This document shows, one piece after another, positions 47,612 through 57,114 of a stretch of DNA of 64,000 bases. The position numbers were made by a program, and so were the translations under genes. This stretch comes from Caballeronia calidae. Lineage in GTDB: Bacteria; Pseudomonadota; Gammaproteobacteria; Burkholderiales; Burkholderiaceae. Within the stretch, counting starts at the first letter, position 1; every line of letters begins with the position of its first letter. The notes under the pieces are model-generated. The model was not told where the DNA came from, ran no database searches, and saw only the letters and a list, made by a program, of their open reading frames with translations. Where the stretch lies: NCBI RefSeq assembly GCF_900044055.2, contig NZ_FCOX02000009.1, positions 1-64,000 of the forward strand. The letters are read 5' to 3'.

Positions 47612-48628
47612 ATGCTAGACCCACGTGCACAAACCCTCCTCAAAACGTTGATCGAGCGCTACATCGCCGAAGGTCAGCCGGTCGGTTCGCGCACGTTATC
47701 ACGTCATTCCGGTCTCGAACTGAGCCCCGCGACGATCCGCAATGTCATGTCGGATCTCGAGGAACTCGGTTTGGTCGCGAGCCCGCACACCTCCGCGGGC
47801 CGCATTCCCACGCCGCGCGGCTACCGCCTCTTCGTCGACACGATGCTGACTGTAGAAGCGCCGCAAGACGAAGCCATGACCACCGCGGTCAAGACCCGCC
47901 TGCAAGGCGAGGAGCCGCAGAAGATCGTCGCGGCGGCGGCGAGCGTGCTCTCCAATCTGTCGTCGTTCGCGGGCGTGGTGCTGACGCCGCGCCGCAGCCA
48001 TATGTTCAGGCAGATCGAGTTCATGCGGCTGTCGGACAAGCGCATCCTGCTCATCATCGTGACGCCGGAAGGCGACGTCCAGAACCGCATGATGGCGACG
48101 CAGCGCGACTACTCGCCCTCGCAGCTCACGGAAGCCTCCAACTACATCAACGCACACTTCGCGGGCCTGTCGTTCGACGAGGTGCGCCGGCGTCTGCGCG
48201 AGGAAATCGACCAGTTGCGCGGCGACATGACCGCGCTCATGCAGGCCGCCGTGGTCGCGAGCACCGCCGAGACGGACCCCACGGACACCGTGCTCATATC
48301 CGGCGAGCGCAACCTGCTCGAAGTGGCGGACCTTTCCTCCGACATGGCGCGGCTGCGCAAGCTTTTCGACTTGTTCGACCAAAAGACGAGCCTCCTGCAA
48401 TTGCTGGATGTATCGAGTCACGCGCAGGGCGTGCAGATCTTCATCGGCGGCGAGTCGAATCTCGTGCCGATCGAGGAAATGAGCGTCGTGACGGCGCCGT
48501 ACGAAGTGAACGGGAAGATCGTCGGCACGCTCGGCGTGATCGGCCCGACGCGCATGGCGTACAACCGCGTGATTCCGATCGTGGACATCACTGCGCGCCT
48601 CCTCTCGATGTCGCTCAGCCACCAGTAA
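47612..48628 (+). CDS. hrcA: Heat-inducible transcription repressor HrcA
   Basis: The product is 338 residues. HrcA represses chaperonin genes by binding CIRCE operators and needs GroEL for activity. A winged-helix domain (residues 1-75, [21 protein letters not shown]) is followed by the GAF-like and insertion domains ([18 protein letters not shown]). The N-terminus [19 protein letters not shown] fixes the start. No Shine-Dalgarno is present, and a TAAAAT box ends six bases before the ATG. I find no CIRCE copy in the window, so its targets lie elsewhere. Confidence 0.95.
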   Translation: MLDPRAQTLLKTLIERYIAEGQPVGSRTLSRHSGLELSPATIRNVMSDLEELGLVASPHTSAGRIPTPRGYRLFVDTMLTVEAPQDEAMTTAVKTRLQGEEPQKIVAAAASVLSNLSSFAGVVLTPRRSHMFRQIEFMRLSDKRILLIIVTPEGDVQNRMMATQRDYSPSQLTEASNYINAHFAGLSFDEVRRRLREEIDQLRGDMTALMQAAVVASTAETDPTDTVLISGERNLLEVADLSSDMARLRKLFDLFDQKTSLLQLLDVSSHAQGVQIFIGGESNLVPIEEMSVVTAPYEVNGKIVGTLGVIGPTRMAYNRVIPIVDITARLLSMSLSHQ

Positions 48629-48713
48629 CGCTGTTTTCACGTCCATCTTGACGCGCCTGCGCAGGCCGCGCCACTAGGCCATTCGGCCAATGATGCGCGC
48701 GAAAGGCCGCCGC

Positions 48714-48719
48714 TATAAT
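48714..48719 (+). promoter_or_regulatory. -10 element upstream of hemH
   Basis: A perfect TATAAT lies 42 bp before the hemH ATG, in the gap after hrcA. No convincing -35 is seen 16-18 bp upstream. Confidence 0.45.
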
Positions 48720-48761
48720 GAACTTCACCTTTTTCGACGGCTTTCCCGGCCCGCTTCCTCT

Positions 48762-49829
48762 ATGCGTTTCGACCTCGAGTTGCCCTCGCAGCCTAGCGCT
48801 TCGCATCGCGTCGCGGTGCTGCTGATCAATCTCGGCACGCCGGACGCGCCCACGCCGCGGGCGGTGCGCAAGTATCTGGCGCAATTCCTGTCCGATCCGC
48901 GTGTCGTCGAAATTCCGTCGTTCGTGTGGCAAGTCATTCTGCGTGGCCTGATTCTTCCGCTGCGCGGGCGCGCGTCGGCGAAGAAGTACGCGCAGGTGTG
49001 GATGCCCGAAGGCTCGCCGCTGCGCGTGCACACGGAAAAGCAGGTCGACGGTTTGCGGCGCCTGTTCGCGGCGAACGACTATCACGTGATCGTCGACTAC
49101 GCGATGCGCTACGGCACGCCCGGCATCGGTGCCATGCTCAATCAGCTGAAGCTCGAAGGCGCCGATCGCATCCTGCTCCTGCCGATGTATCCGCAATACT
49201 CGTCGTCCACGACAGCCACCGCTTTCGACGATGCCTTCGCGGCGCTCAGGCGCGTGCGCAATCAGCCGGAAATTCGCACGATCCGCCATTACGCGGATCA
49301 TCCGGCGTATATCGCTGCGCTCGCGGAGCAGGTGCGCGACTACTGGCGGCATCACGGCCAGCCGGATTTCGCCGCCGGGGACAAGCTGGTCTTGAGTTTC
49401 CACGGCGTGCCCAAACGTACGATGGACCTGGGCGATCCGTATCACGACCAGTGCCAGCTGACCGGCTCGCTGCTCACAGCGGCGCTCGGGCTCACGCCGG
49501 TGGAATGCCGCGTGACGTTCCAGTCGCGCTTCGGCAAAGCCGAATGGCTTCAACCCTATACGGCGCCGACGGTCGCGGAACTGGGCGCGGGCGGCGTCGG
49601 GCGGGTGGACGTGTTCTGTCCTGGCTTCACGGCGGATTGCCTCGAGACGATCGAGGAAATCGGCATCGAGGTGCGCGACGAATTCCTGAAGGCCGGCGGC
49701 AAGCAGTTCCATCGCATTGCCTGCCTGAACTCGGCGCCCGCGTGGATCAAGGCACTGGGCGAAATCGCCGCGCAACATTTGCAGGGATGGCCCGTGCAGA
49801 CCGTGCAGCCGCTCACGGCAGTGGCCTGA
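48762..49829 (+). CDS. hemH: Ferrochelatase
   Basis: The product is 355 residues. It inserts ferrous iron into protoporphyrin IX, the last step of haem synthesis. Signatures in order are [40 protein letters not shown], the metal-site [19 protein letters not shown] and [17 protein letters not shown], then [15 protein letters not shown]. The ATG at 48762 was chosen over upstream in-frame codons because the family N-terminus begins shortly before the VLLINLGTP block. hslR follows after 25 bp. Confidence 0.95.
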   Translation: MRFDLELPSQPSASHRVAVLLINLGTPDAPTPRAVRKYLAQFLSDPRVVEIPSFVWQVILRGLILPLRGRASAKKYAQVWMPEGSPLRVHTEKQVDGLRRLFAANDYHVIVDYAMRYGTPGIGAMLNQLKLEGADRILLLPMYPQYSSSTTATAFDDAFAALRRVRNQPEIRTIRHYADHPAYIAALAEQVRDYWRHHGQPDFAAGDKLVLSFHGVPKRTMDLGDPYHDQCQLTGSLLTAALGLTPVECRVTFQSRFGKAEWLQPYTAPTVAELGAGGVGRVDVFCPGFTADCLETIEEIGIEVRDEFLKAGGKQFHRIACLNSAPAWIKALGEIAAQHLQGWPVQTVQPLTAVA

Positions 49830-49854
49830 GCACGGCTTTATCGAGCATTCACTG

Positions 49855-50262
49855 ATGAACTACAAGATTTCGACGGAACCCGGCGCGCGTTTGCGCATCG
49901 ATAAATGGTTGTGGGCGGCGCGTTTCTTCAAGACGCGTTCGCTCGCGAGCGACGCGGTGGAGAAAGGCCGCGTGAAGGTCGGCGGCGCGAACGTGAAGCC
50001 GTCGAAGGACGTGCGTGTGGGCGATATCGTCGAGATCGATATCGAACGGCTCGTGTGGCAGGTCGAGGTGCTGGGCCTGTGCGACGTGCGCGGCCCCGCG
50101 ACGGTCGCGCAGACGCTCTATGCGGAAACCGAGGAAGGGCGCACGAAGCGCATCGCCGAAGCCGAGCGCCGCAAGACGTTCCGCGAGCCCGCGGCCGGCA
50201 TGCAGGGAAGGCCGACGAAGCGCGACCGGCGCGTCATCGACAAATTTTCAGGTTCGGACTAA
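49855..50262 (+). CDS. hslR: S4-domain RNA-binding protein, Hsp15 type
   Basis: The product is 135 residues. The S4 RNA-binding domain spans about residues 12-60 (RLRIDKWLWAARFFKTRSLA...). A basic C-terminal extension (GRPTKRDRRVIDKF) follows. Hsp15 recognises stalled 50S subunits that carry nascent chains and frees them for recycling. It sits just before the heat-shock genes, which supports the assignment. Its last 29 bp overlap a possible small gene on the other strand. Confidence 0.9.
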   Translation: MNYKISTEPGARLRIDKWLWAARFFKTRSLASDAVEKGRVKVGGANVKPSKDVRVGDIVEIDIERLVWQVEVLGLCDVRGPATVAQTLYAETEEGRTKRIAEAERRKTFREPAAGMQGRPTKRDRRVIDKFSGSD

Positions 50263-50395
50263 GAAGCTCTTCCAGCGTCGCGTGAACGCCGCCGTACTCG
50301 GTGGTACGGTCGGTCACGGCGCCGGACATGCAGATGGTGGTCGTTCCCGCGACGAGTACCAGGGCGACCACCGCGATAGCAAAGGTCAGTTTCAT
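50234..50395 (-). CDS. Possible small exported or membrane protein
   Basis: This is a 53-residue frame on the minus strand with GGGGG seven bases before its ATG. The N-terminus is a signal-like hydrophobic helix (MKLTFAIAVVALVLVAGTTT) followed by a Cys (residue 22) and a polar tail (TDRTTEYGGVHATLEELL). It overlaps the end of hslR in antisense by 29 bp. There is no recognised family. It could be real or chance. Confidence 0.35.
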   Translation of the reverse strand: MKLTFAIAVVALVLVAGTTTICMSGAVTDRTTEYGGVHATLEELLSPNLKICR

Positions 50396-50765
50396 GGTAC
50401 CCCCGAAGAGCGGGTTGCCCGGTTACGAAACGGCCGGGTCAGGAAACGGGCATGGGCTGAAAGCGGATTGAAGCATTCGTAGGATTAGGGTTAACGTGCG
50501 TCCTGCGGTGCTTGATCGAAGTGTAGGCGAGGCAGTGCTTTCCCTCAATCTGAAAATTGCGCGATGCGGCGAACTCGCGTTACGGCTTGTTTCACGGTTC
50601 CCGGCATCGTCGCCAAGCGCGCAAAAAGTTCAGAAAAAATCGCCCGCGAAGGCTTGAAAACGCCCTCGATGCCCCAATTTCCGCCGCTAGTGCGAAAAAT
50701 GCGTGCTCGATGTGAGAGGCCGCTTTCGCATCCGATTCAACTCACAGCAATACACATTCAGCGAC
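50396..50765. other. Intergenic region upstream of grpE
   Basis: This 370-bp stretch has somewhat lower GC than its neighbours (AT-rich patches at 50540-50700). It should hold the promoter of the possible small minus-strand gene and holds the heat-shock promoter of grpE at 50653-50680. I see no other coding sequence in it. Confidence 0.6.
50653..50680 (+). promoter_or_regulatory. Sigma-32 (heat-shock) promoter of grpE
   Basis: CTTGAAA (50653-50659) and CCCCAATTT (50672-50680) are 12 bp apart, very close to the RpoH consensus CTTGAAA-N11-16-CCCCATNT. The grpE start is 86 bp downstream. Confidence 0.8.
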
Positions 50766-51368
50766 ATGGAAAACACGCAAGAGAATTCAGCGAGCCAGAA
50801 CCCGACGCCCGCCGACGATAACGCGCGCCAGGCCGCCGACACGACCAACGCAGCCGCGCAGGCGCCTCAGGCCGCTCCGGCGGACGGCGCCGCAGCGCCG
50901 CAAGCGGCGCCGAACGGGGCCGAAGCCGCGCTGGCCGAGGCGCAGGCGACGATAGTCGCGCTCAAGGAAGACTTCCTCCGCGCCAAGGCCGAAACGGAAA
51001 ACGTGCGCCGCCGCAGCCAGGAAGATGTTGCCAAGGCACATAAATTCGCCATCGAGAACTTCGCGGAAAACCTTTTGCCTGTCCTCGACAGCCTCGAAGC
51101 CGCGCTCGCCGACCAGTCGTCGGATCTCGCCAAGGTGCGCGAAGGCGTCGAGCTGACGCTGCGTCAGCTCACCGGCGCGCTGGAGAAGGGGCGCGTCGTC
51201 GCGGTGAATCCGGTCGGAGAGAAATTCGATCCGCATCGCCATCAGGCTATCTCGATGGTTCCGGCCGATCAGGACCCGAACACCGTCGTCACGGTGCTGC
51301 AGAAAGGCTACGTGATCGCCGACCGCGTGCTGCGTCCGGCGCTCGTGACCGTCGCCGCGCCGAAGTAA
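50766..51368 (+). CDS. grpE: Nucleotide exchange factor GrpE
   Basis: The product is 200 residues. GrpE drives ADP release from DnaK. An N-terminal Ala/Pro/Gln-rich disordered part (residues 1-55) is followed by the long dimerising helix ([20 protein letters not shown]) and the beta domain ending in [24 protein letters not shown]. The ATG at 50766 ([10 protein letters not shown]) fits the family; the longer frame is not conserved. It is driven by the sigma-32 promoter upstream and is the first gene of grpE, trx-like, dnaK, dnaJ. Confidence 0.95.
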   Translation: MENTQENSASQNPTPADDNARQAADTTNAAAQAPQAAPADGAAAPQAAPNGAEAALAEAQATIVALKEDFLRAKAETENVRRRSQEDVAKAHKFAIENFAENLLPVLDSLEAALADQSSDLAKVREGVELTLRQLTGALEKGRVVAVNPVGEKFDPHRHQAISMVPADQDPNTVVTVLQKGYVIADRVLRPALVTVAAPK

Positions 51369-51384
51369 CGCGCCCGAAGCGATC

Positions 51385-51792
51385 ATGGCCAGCGTGCCCG
51401 TCGATACGACCGCCTTCGCGGTGTTCGACATGCGCGAGCTCGACGAAGCCGGCTTCGATGCCGGCCTCGCATCGGCGGGCGACGAACTGGCCGTGGTGTT
51501 CTTCTGGGGCCTCGACTGCTTCAACTGCGAGATTGCCAAGAAGGCGATGCTCGCGAAACCCGATGAAATCCGCGCGCTCGGCCTGGCGTGGTTCCACAGC
51601 GATGTGTACGCGCATCGCGGGCTGGGCCGCCGCTTCATGCTGCACGGCGTGCCGACGTGGTTCTTTTTTCATCGGGGCAAGCGGCTCGGCCGGGCAACCG
51701 GCTGGCACCGCCTCGCGCAGTTCGAAGCGGCAGTGAAGGCGGCGCGCGAAAAGATCGGCGCCGGCGCGGGCAACCGCGAAAAAAAGTTATAG
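51385..51792 (+). CDS. Thioredoxin-fold protein with CFNC active site
   Basis: The product is 135 residues. A thioredoxin fold is indicated by VVFFWGLDCFNCEIAKKAML (redox motif CFNC at about residues 47-50 in place of CGPC) and the cis-proline GVPTWFFFHRGKRLG. There is no signal peptide, so it is cytoplasmic. It sits 16 bp after grpE and 163 bp before dnaK, so it is probably heat-induced with them. The name of a biochemical partner cannot be read from sequence. Confidence 0.85.
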   Translation: MASVPVDTTAFAVFDMRELDEAGFDAGLASAGDELAVVFFWGLDCFNCEIAKKAMLAKPDEIRALGLAWFHSDVYAHRGLGRRFMLHGVPTWFFFHRGKRLGRATGWHRLAQFEAAVKAAREKIGAGAGNREKKL

Positions 51793-51811
51793 ACCGCATC
51801 GCTTGCAGGGT

Positions 51812-51840
51812 CTTGAAATCGAAACCTGCGCTCTTATCTT
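51812..51840 (+). promoter_or_regulatory. Promoter region of dnaK
   Basis: CTTGAAA (51812-51818) is a perfect sigma-32 -35 box. The matching -10 (CTCTTATCT) is poor for sigma-32, but TTGAAA-N16-TATCTT also reads as a fair sigma70 promoter. dnaK starts 115 bp downstream. Confidence 0.5.
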
Positions 51841-51955
51841 GTGTACAGGTATGAATTTTGGGCGTTCGGCCCGGTAAATCGGCACAAGCCGGCGTCAGGC
51901 AAGACACACCGCCGCCGCAACGCCACTGCGATCAAAGCTAGGAGAGTGATAAAAA

Positions 51956-53911
51956 ATGGGCAAAATCATCGGTATCGACCTCGGCACCACGAACTCGTGC
52001 GTGGCGCTGATGGAAGGCAATCAGGTCAAGGTCATCGAGAACTCGGAAGGCGCGCGCACCACGCCGTCGATCATCGCGTACATGGATGACAACGAGATCC
52101 TCGTCGGCGCGCCCGCGAAGCGCCAGTCGGTCACCAATCCGAGAAACACGCTGTACGCCGTCAAGCGCCTGATCGGCCGCCGCTTCGAAGAGAAGGAAGT
52201 GCAAAAGGACATCGGCCTGATGCCCTATAAGATCGTCAAGCACGACAACGGCGACGCATGGGTCGAGGCGCACGGCAAGAACCTCGCGCCGTCGCAGGTG
52301 TCGGCCGAAGTGCTCCGCAAGATGAAGAAGACCGCTGAAGATTACCTCGGCGAGCCGGTGACGGAAGCCGTCATCACGGTTCCGGCGTACTTCAACGACA
52401 GCCAGCGTCAGGCCACCAAGGACGCGGGCCGCATCGCGGGTCTGGAAGTGAAGCGCATCATCAACGAGCCGACGGCAGCCGCGCTCGCGTTCGGTCTGGA
52501 CAAAGCCGAAAAGGGCGACCGCAAGATCGCCGTGTTCGACCTGGGCGGCGGCACGTTCGATATCTCGATCATCGAAATCGCGGACGTCGACGGCGAAATG
52601 CAGTTCGAAGTGCTCTCGACCAACGGCGACACGTTCCTCGGCGGTGAAGACTTCGACCAGCGCATCATCGATTACATCATCGGCGAGTTCAAGAAGGAGC
52701 AGGGCGTCGACCTGTCGAAGGACGTGCTCGCGCTGCAACGTCTGAAGGAAGCCGCTGAAAAGGCGAAGATCGAACTGTCGTCCACGCAGCAGACCGAAAT
52801 CAACCTGCCGTACATCACGGCGGATGCCTCCGGTCCGAAGCACCTGAACCTCAAGATCACCCGTGCGAAGCTCGAAGCGCTCGTGGAAGACCTGATCGAG
52901 CGCACGATCGAACCGTGCCGCATCGCGATCAAGGACGCGGGCGTGAAGGTCGGCGAAATCGACGACGTGATTCTCGTCGGCGGCATGACCCGTATGCCGA
53001 AGGTGCAGGAAAAGGTGAAGGAGTTCTTCGGCAAGGACCCGCGCCGTGACGTGAACCCGGACGAAGCCGTCGCCGTTGGCGCCGCGATTCAAGGTCAGGT
53101 TCTGTCGGGCGACCGCAAGGACGTTCTGCTGCTCGACGTGACTCCGCTTTCGCTCGGCATCGAGACGCTCGGCGGCGTGATGACGAAGATGATCAACAAG
53201 AACACGACGATCCCGACGAAGCACGCACAAGTGTATTCGACGGCGGACGACAACCAGGGCGCCGTGACGATCAAGGTGTTCCAGGGCGAGCGCGAAATGG
53301 CCGTGGGCAACAAGCTGCTCGGCGAGTTCAACCTCGAAGGCATTCCGCCCGCACCGCGCGGCGTGCCGCAGATCGAAGTGACCTTCGACATCGACGCGAA
53401 CGGCATTCTGCACGTGGGCGCGAAGGACAAGGCGACGGGCAAGGAAAACAAGATCACCATCAAAGCGAACTCGGGTCTGACGGACGCGGAAATCGACAAG
53501 ATGGTGAAGGACGCCGAAGCCAACGCCGAGGAAGATCACAAGCTGCGTGAACTGGCCGACGCGCGCAATCAGGGCGATGCGCTGGTCCACAGCACGAAGA
53601 AGGCCGTCGCCGAGTATGGCGACAAGGTCGACGCTTCGGAGAAGGAAAAGATCGAAGCGGCGCTGAAGGACCTCGAAGACACGCTGAAGAGCAGCGCGAG
53701 CGACAAGGCCACGATCGACGCCAAGGTCGAGGCGCTGGCTCAGGCGTCGCAGAAGCTCGGCGAGAAGATGTACGCCGACATGCAGGCGCAGCAAGGCGCG
53801 GCGGGTGCGGCTGCCGGCGCGGCGGGCGCGGGTGCGTCGGCGGATGCGGGCGCGAGCCAGCATCACGACGATGTCGTCGACGCCGATTTCAAGGAAGTGA
53901 AGAAGGACTAA
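51956..53911 (+). CDS. dnaK: Molecular chaperone DnaK
   Basis: The product is 651 residues. The N-terminal ATPase (residues 1-385) includes [31 protein letters not shown] and the [10 protein letters not shown] phosphate loop. The linker [17 protein letters not shown] leads to the substrate-binding domain and helical lid, then an Ala/Gly-rich tail ending in [10 protein letters not shown]. It works with DnaJ and GrpE on unfolded proteins. AGGAGAG precedes the ATG. The expected length and all motifs are intact. Confidence 0.98.
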   Translation: MGKIIGIDLGTTNSCVALMEGNQVKVIENSEGARTTPSIIAYMDDNEILVGAPAKRQSVTNPRNTLYAVKRLIGRRFEEKEVQKDIGLMPYKIVKHDNGDAWVEAHGKNLAPSQVSAEVLRKMKKTAEDYLGEPVTEAVITVPAYFNDSQRQATKDAGRIAGLEVKRIINEPTAAALAFGLDKAEKGDRKIAVFDLGGGTFDISIIEIADVDGEMQFEVLSTNGDTFLGGEDFDQRIIDYIIGEFKKEQGVDLSKDVLALQRLKEAAEKAKIELSSTQQTEINLPYITADASGPKHLNLKITRAKLEALVEDLIERTIEPCRIAIKDAGVKVGEIDDVILVGGMTRMPKVQEKVKEFFGKDPRRDVNPDEAVAVGAAIQGQVLSGDRKDVLLLDVTPLSLGIETLGGVMTKMINKNTTIPTKHAQVYSTADDNQGAVTIKVFQGEREMAVGNKLLGEFNLEGIPPAPRGVPQIEVTFDIDANGILHVGAKDKATGKENKITIKANSGLTDAEIDKMVKDAEANAEEDHKLRELADARNQGDALVHSTKKAVAEYGDKVDASEKEKIEAALKDLEDTLKSSASDKATIDAKVEALAQASQKLGEKMYADMQAQQGAAGAAAGAAGAGASADAGASQHHDDVVDADFKEVKKD

Positions 53912-53921
53912 CGCCGGAATC

Positions 53922-53951
53922 AGGCGCGTGAGTGGCGACATTCACGCGCCT
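53922..53951. other. Stem-loop between dnaK and dnaJ
   Basis: A ten-base perfect stem (AGGCGCGTGA / TCACGCGCCT, ten-base loop) lies 10 bp after the dnaK stop, without a T run. A second small hairpin (GAGCC-N5-GGCTC, 54004-54018) follows. They may reduce or process the dnaK-dnaJ message, making less DnaJ than DnaK. Confidence 0.5.
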
Positions 53952-54149
53952 CTTCGGTGGGATCACCGGGACGCGTCGGCGTCTTACGTGGAGCGCGCCT
54001 GGCGAGCCTTTTCGGCTCTCCGGGCACGTTGTTTTTAGAGGCGCGTTGCTTCAGGCGAGGCGCAAAAGGTTTACGCGCGGGTTTGCAGCACGAAACCCGC
54101 AGCATCTGACAGGAACCGTCGCGGGCAAGCGCGGCGGCATCGAACCGAC

Positions 54150-55283
54150 ATGGCGAAACGGGACTACTACGACGTTCTGGGCGTCGCGAAAAACGCGAGC
54201 GACGACGAGATCAAGAAGGCGTATCGCAAGCTCGCGATGAAGTATCACCCTGACCGCAATCCGGACAACAAGAAGGCGGAAGAGAATTTCAAGGAGGCGA
54301 AGGAAGCCTACGAAATGCTCTCCGACCAGCAGAAGCGGGCCGCGTACGATCAGTACGGCCACGCGGGCGTCGATCCGAACATGGCGGGCCCGGGCGCGCA
54401 GGGCTTCGGCGGTTTCGCCGATGCCTTCGGCGATATCTTCGGCGACATCTTCGGCCAGGCGGGAGGCGGCGGCGCTCGCGGGCGCGGCGGTCCGCAGGTC
54501 TATCGCGGCGCGGACCTGCGCTACAGCATGGAGATCACGCTGGAGCAGGCGGCGCACGGCTACGACACGCAAATTCGCGTGCCGAGCTGGGTGAACTGCA
54601 ATGTCTGTCACGGCTCGGGCGCGAAGCCGGGCACCAAGCCGGAAACCTGCCCGACCTGTCACGGTCAGGGCCAGGTGCGCATGTCGCAGGGATTTTTCAG
54701 CATCCAGCAGACGTGCCCGAAGTGTCACGGCAGCGGCAGCTACATTCCCGATCCGTGCGCGAACTGCCACGGCGCGGGCAAGGTGAAGGAAACGAAGACG
54801 CTGGAAGTGAAGATTCCGGCGGGCATCGACGACGGCATGCGTATCCGCTCGGCGGGCAACGGCGAGCCGGGCATCAACGGCGGGCCGAACGGCGACCTGT
54901 ATGTGGAAATCCACATCAAGCAGCATTCGGTGTTCGAGCGCGACGGCGACGACCTGCATTGCCAGATGCCGATCCCGTTCACGACGGCGGCGCTGGGCGG
55001 CGAGATCGAAGTGCCGACGCTGGCCGGCCGCGCGAGCTTCACGGTGCCGGAAGGCACGCAGTCGGGCAAGACGTTCCGCCTGCGCGGCAAGGGCATCAAG
55101 GGCTTGCGTTCGAGCATCGCGGGCGATCTTTACGTGCACGTACAGGTCGAAACGCCGGTCAAGCTCACCGAGCAGCAGCGCGATCTGCTGAAGCAGTTCG
55201 AGAAGTCGCTGGAGCAGGGCGGCGCGCGGCATAGTCCGCAAAGCAAGAGCTGGTTCGACCGCGTGAAGAGCTTCTTTGACTGA
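54150..55283 (+). CDS. dnaJ: Co-chaperone DnaJ
   Basis: The product is 377 residues. The J domain (residues 1-70) contains the HPD triplet in [10 protein letters not shown] Gly/Phe-rich region follows (about 75-115). The zinc-binding region has four CxxCxGxG repeats: [24 protein letters not shown] and CANCHGAG (about residues 148-215). A C-terminal peptide-binding domain ends the chain. It stimulates DnaK's ATPase and delivers substrates. It is separated from dnaK by 238 bp with hairpins, so it may be partly uncoupled from dnaK. Confidence 0.98.
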   Translation: MAKRDYYDVLGVAKNASDDEIKKAYRKLAMKYHPDRNPDNKKAEENFKEAKEAYEMLSDQQKRAAYDQYGHAGVDPNMAGPGAQGFGGFADAFGDIFGDIFGQAGGGGARGRGGPQVYRGADLRYSMEITLEQAAHGYDTQIRVPSWVNCNVCHGSGAKPGTKPETCPTCHGQGQVRMSQGFFSIQQTCPKCHGSGSYIPDPCANCHGAGKVKETKTLEVKIPAGIDDGMRIRSAGNGEPGINGGPNGDLYVEIHIKQHSVFERDGDDLHCQMPIPFTTAALGGEIEVPTLAGRASFTVPEGTQSGKTFRLRGKGIKGLRSSIAGDLYVHVQVETPVKLTEQQRDLLKQFEKSLEQGGARHSPQSKSWFDRVKSFFD

Positions 55284-55314
55284 TGCGGTCGAGTGCGTGG
55301 TACGTCGTGCGGGC

Positions 55315-57108
55315 ATGACGATGAAAACCGAAGAGCGCGGCGCGATATTCGCGCTGCTCGACGATTGCGATGCGACCGCCGAAAGGCGGTCGAGTCGTTT
55401 GTACACGGACTTTGCGCACGAACGCGTGTGCGTGGACGGTCATGCGCTCGAAGCGGTGTGCGGCGACATCGAGCGTGATTTGCGAGGCGGCCTGCATGCG
55501 GTCGTCGTCGCGGATTACGAGTTCGGTCGCAATCTCCAGTTCGGCGCGATCGGGCGCGGCGACGATCACGCTTTGCGCGTGCTGATGTTCCGCGATTGCG
55601 CGCATCTGTCGCGCGATGGAGTCGATGCGTGGCTCGCGTCCCAGGGCGATGACACGACCGCCGGCGTCGCGGGCATCGAGCCGAGCGTCACACGCGACGA
55701 GTTCGATGCCGCCATCGCCGCGGTGCAGGATGCCTTGCGCGAAGGCGAGTCGTATCAGATCAACTACACGTATCGGCTGAACTTCGATGTGTTCGGCGCG
55801 CCGCTCGCGCTTTATCGGCGCTTGCGCGAGCGTCAGGCCGTGCATTACGGCGCGTTCATCGCGCTACCGGACGGGCGCTCGGTCGTGTCGTGCTCGCCGG
55901 AACTGTTCGTCGAGAAGCACGGCGATCTGCTGCGCGCGCGGCCGATGAAAGGCACCGCGCCCCGCGACGCCGATCCCGAAACGCTTCGCCGCGACCCGAA
56001 GAATCGCGCGGAAAACGTGATGATCGTCGATTTGCTGCGCAACGACATGTCGCGCGTGGCCGTCACGGGTTCGGTGAACGTGCCGGCGCTCTTTTCGGTC
56101 GAGCCGTACGCGTCGGTGTGGCAAATGACATCGACCATCGAGGCGCGCGTGATTCCGGGCACGTCGTTCGCCGGCATCGTCCGCGCGTTGTTTCCGTGCG
56201 GCTCGATCACCGGTGCGCCGAAGTATCGGACGATGCAACTCATCGACGAGATCGAGAGCACGCCGCGCGGTTTGTACACCGGCGCGATCGGCTGGCTCGA
56301 TGCGAACGGCGACTTCTGCATGTCGGTGGCGATACGCACGCTCGTCGTCGATGCGGCGCGTAAGCGCGGCGTGCTCGGCATCGGCGCGGGCATCGTGCTC
56401 GATAGCATTGCCGCCGACGAATACGAGGAGTGTCTTTTGAAAGCGCGCTTTCTGACTGGCGCTGATCCGGGCTTCGAGCTCTTCGAGACGACTTACGCGA
56501 CGCGCGAGGAAGGCGTTCGACATTACGCGCGGCACGTCGCGCGGTTGAAGGCAAGCGCCGCGTATCTCGGCTTCGCATTCGATGAGCGCGAGCTCTCGAC
56601 GCTAATGCAAGAACACTGCGCGTCGTTCGAAGCGGGCAAGCCGTATCGCCTGCGCATCGCGCTGGACAAGAGCGGGCGCATCGCGATCACGAGTGCGCAA
56701 CTCGCGCCGTTGCCATCGGATACGGTGAACGTTCTGCTCGCGTGCGATCGAGGCTTCGCGCCGCAATCGTCCGTTGATCCGCTGCTTCGGCACAAGACGA
56801 CGCGCCGCGCCGACTACGATCGCGCATGGAAAGCCGCCGAAGCCGAAGGCACGTTCGACATGCTGTTTTTCAACGAACGCGGCGAGCTCACCGAAGGCGG
56901 CCGATCGAGCGTCTTCGTGCAACTCGACGGCAAGTGGTGGACGCCGCCTATCGACGCCGGCGTGCTGCCCGGCGTGATGCGCGCGGTGCTGATGGAAGAC
57001 CTCGGGGCGGCAGAGCGTGCTCTGACGCTCGAAGACTTGCACAAGGCCGAACATCTGCTCATCAGCAACGCGCTACGCGGGGCGGTGAAGGCCCATCTCA
57101 AGCGCTGA
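55315..57108 (+). CDS. pabB: Fused aminodeoxychorismate synthase component I / aminodeoxychorismate lyase
   Basis: The product is about 597 residues with two enzymes of folate (p-aminobenzoate) synthesis in one chain. The chorismate-binding PabB part covers about residues 1-385 (PELFVEKHGDLLRARPMKGT; FPCGSITGAPKYRTMQLIDEI; IGAGIVLDSIAADEYEECL). The PLP-dependent PabC lyase part covers about 390-597 (FELFETTYATREEGVRHYARH; HKTTRRADYDRAWKAAE; NERGELTEGGRSSVFV). The start is uncertain: ATGs at 55315 and 55321 are likely, while the frame opens at a TTG within the dnaJ end. The glutaminase PabA is not in the window. Confidence 0.9.
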   Translation: MTMKTEERGAIFALLDDCDATAERRSSRLYTDFAHERVCVDGHALEAVCGDIERDLRGGLHAVVVADYEFGRNLQFGAIGRGDDHALRVLMFRDCAHLSRDGVDAWLASQGDDTTAGVAGIEPSVTRDEFDAAIAAVQDALREGESYQINYTYRLNFDVFGAPLALYRRLRERQAVHYGAFIALPDGRSVVSCSPELFVEKHGDLLRARPMKGTAPRDADPETLRRDPKNRAENVMIVDLLRNDMSRVAVTGSVNVPALFSVEPYASVWQMTSTIEARVIPGTSFAGIVRALFPCGSITGAPKYRTMQLIDEIESTPRGLYTGAIGWLDANGDFCMSVAIRTLVVDAARKRGVLGIGAGIVLDSIAADEYEECLLKARFLTGADPGFELFETTYATREEGVRHYARHVARLKASAAYLGFAFDERELSTLMQEHCASFEAGKPYRLRIALDKSGRIAITSAQLAPLPSDTVNVLLACDRGFAPQSSVDPLLRHKTTRRADYDRAWKAAEAEGTFDMLFFNERGELTEGGRSSVFVQLDGKWWTPPIDAGVLPGVMRAVLMEDLGAAERALTLEDLHKAEHLLISNALRGAVKAHLKR

Positions 57109-57114
57109 CGGACA

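Noticed and set aside
47438..55283. CIRCE operators near hrcA, grpE, dnaK or dnaJ
   Set aside because: I looked for TTAGCACTC-N9-GAGTGCTAA-like repeats and saw none. The heat-shock genes here seem to use sigma-32 instead.
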